Origin: DASQFI01 sp035633215
GTDB lineage: Bacteria > Acidobacteriota > Vicinamibacteria > Vicinamibacterales > SCN-69-37
DNA length: 64,000 nucleotides
Direction: 5' to 3'
NCBI GenBank assembly: GCA_035633215.1
Contig: DASQFI010000039.1
Coordinates: forward strand, 1-64,000
Each line of letters opens with the position of its first letter. Positions within the stretch are counted from its first letter, which is position 1. A program made the translations under genes and the position numbers. The notes under the pieces are model-generated. The model was not told the DNA's origin, ran no database searches, and saw nothing but the letters and a program-made list of their open reading frames with translations. Shown piece by piece: positions 63,622-64,000 of the stretch.

Positions 63622-64000
63622 CTAGGCGAGTATTTCTCGTATGACCTTGCCGTGAACGTCAGTAAGCCTCATATCCCGCCCATTGAACCGGTACGTCAGG
63701 TTCTCGTACTCGAGCCCCAGCAGGTGGAGGATGGTCGCGTGAAGCTCGTAGACCGATTTCGGGTTCTCGGCCGCCGCGTAGCCGTACTGATCCGTTGACC
63801 CCACGCAAGTCCCGCCCTTGACGCCGCCACCGGCGAGCCAGACGGTGAAGCCCTTATTGTTGTGATCGCGGCCCGACATGCGCTCGCTGATCGGCAGCCG
63901 GCCGAATTCGCCGTGCCAGACGAGGAGCGTCGAGTCGAACATCCCGCGGCTCTTGAGATCCTTGATCAGGCCCGCCATCGGCAGATCGGTTTCGCCACAG
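63622..64000 (-). CDS. DUF1501 family protein, C-terminal part (partial)
   Basis: About 125 codons to the window edge. CGETDLPMAGLIKDLKSRGM, LVWHGEFGRLPISE, GRDHNNKGFTVWLAGGGVKG, GSTDQYGYAA, and VYELHATILHLLGLEYENLT match the sulfatase-like end of DUF1501 proteins, usually Tat-exported and paired with a PSD1/DUF1553 partner in Planctomycetes and Acidobacteria. The N-terminus and any partner lie beyond the window. Confidence 0.9.
   Translation of the reverse strand, partial: CGETDLPMAGLIKDLKSRGMFDSTLLVWHGEFGRLPISERMSGRDHNNKGFTVWLAGGGVKGGTCVGSTDQYGYAAAENPKSVYELHATILHLLGLEYENLTYRFNGRDMRLTDVHGKVIREILA

Overview
The window looks like chromosomal DNA of an Acidobacteriota bacterium, most likely class Vicinamibacteria. 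The grounds are very high GC, ADOP-type (MacB-like) permease and VWFA-related acidobacterial-type proteins, a Ser/Thr kinase-TPR protein, many secreted peptidases and glycoside hydrolases with Gly/Arg/Ala-rich inserts, DUF1501, and dispersed palindromic repeats. This assignment is inference from gene content; no 16S rRNA gene is present.

Region 1 (1-13.6 kb) is mostly housekeeping. It opens with the tail of an aat-like gene and a DUF4097-type adhesin-like protein. A large minus-strand rod-shape operon follows: GGDEF diguanylate cyclase, mreB, mreC, mreD, mrdA (PBP2), rodA, rng (RNase G/E), and a small secreted protein. The cyclase stop overlaps the mreB start. A PpiD/SurA-like foldase is divergent from this operon. 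Region 2 (13.6-26.4 kb) has SppA, an M28 peptidase, and a minus-strand sugar operon (SDR, U32-like barrel protein, enolase-superfamily dehydratase, SMP-30 lactonase, ABC ATPase, permease, sugar-binding protein) with a divergent galactose mutarotase. It reads as uptake and non-phosphorylative oxidation of a sugar. Region 3 (26.4-34.6 kb) is accessory: a half-length ADOP permease, a Ser/Thr kinase-TPR protein with a tiny membrane protein, a shortened VWFA protein, and a small low-order island at 31.65-33.13 kb. The island holds an Nmad2 (nucleotide-modification-associated) gene, a 30-residue relic of an integron-type tyrosine recombinase, two tandem attC-like hairpins, a 36-codon GIY-YIG-like remnant, and the 3' half of a tRNA-Cys. 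An MscS channel and a DUF6496 protein follow.

Region 4 (34.7-43.3 kb) has three consecutive secreted beta-propeller/FG-GAP proteins with overlapping junctions, a TolB-propeller/CehA-type PHP fusion, and a cyclophilin. Region 5 (43.4-61.4 kb) is a carbohydrate and peptide utilisation zone: M1 aminopeptidase, GH27 alpha-galactosidase, GH39, rhamnonate-dehydratase-like enzyme plus MFS transporter, HIBADH-type dehydrogenase, aldo/keto reductase, S9 peptidase, GH31 coupled to xylose isomerase, and xylulokinase. Region 6 (61.4-64 kb) holds a cytochrome c, a GlcG-type protein, a Gfo/Idh/MocA oxidoreductase, and the end of a DUF1501 protein.

At least six families of short inverted-repeat elements are scattered through the window, several present in two or three copies. 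One copy is embedded in frame in an FG-GAP gene and another forms the first codons of the M1 peptidase. The most unusual place is the possible relic integron with the Nmad2 gene.
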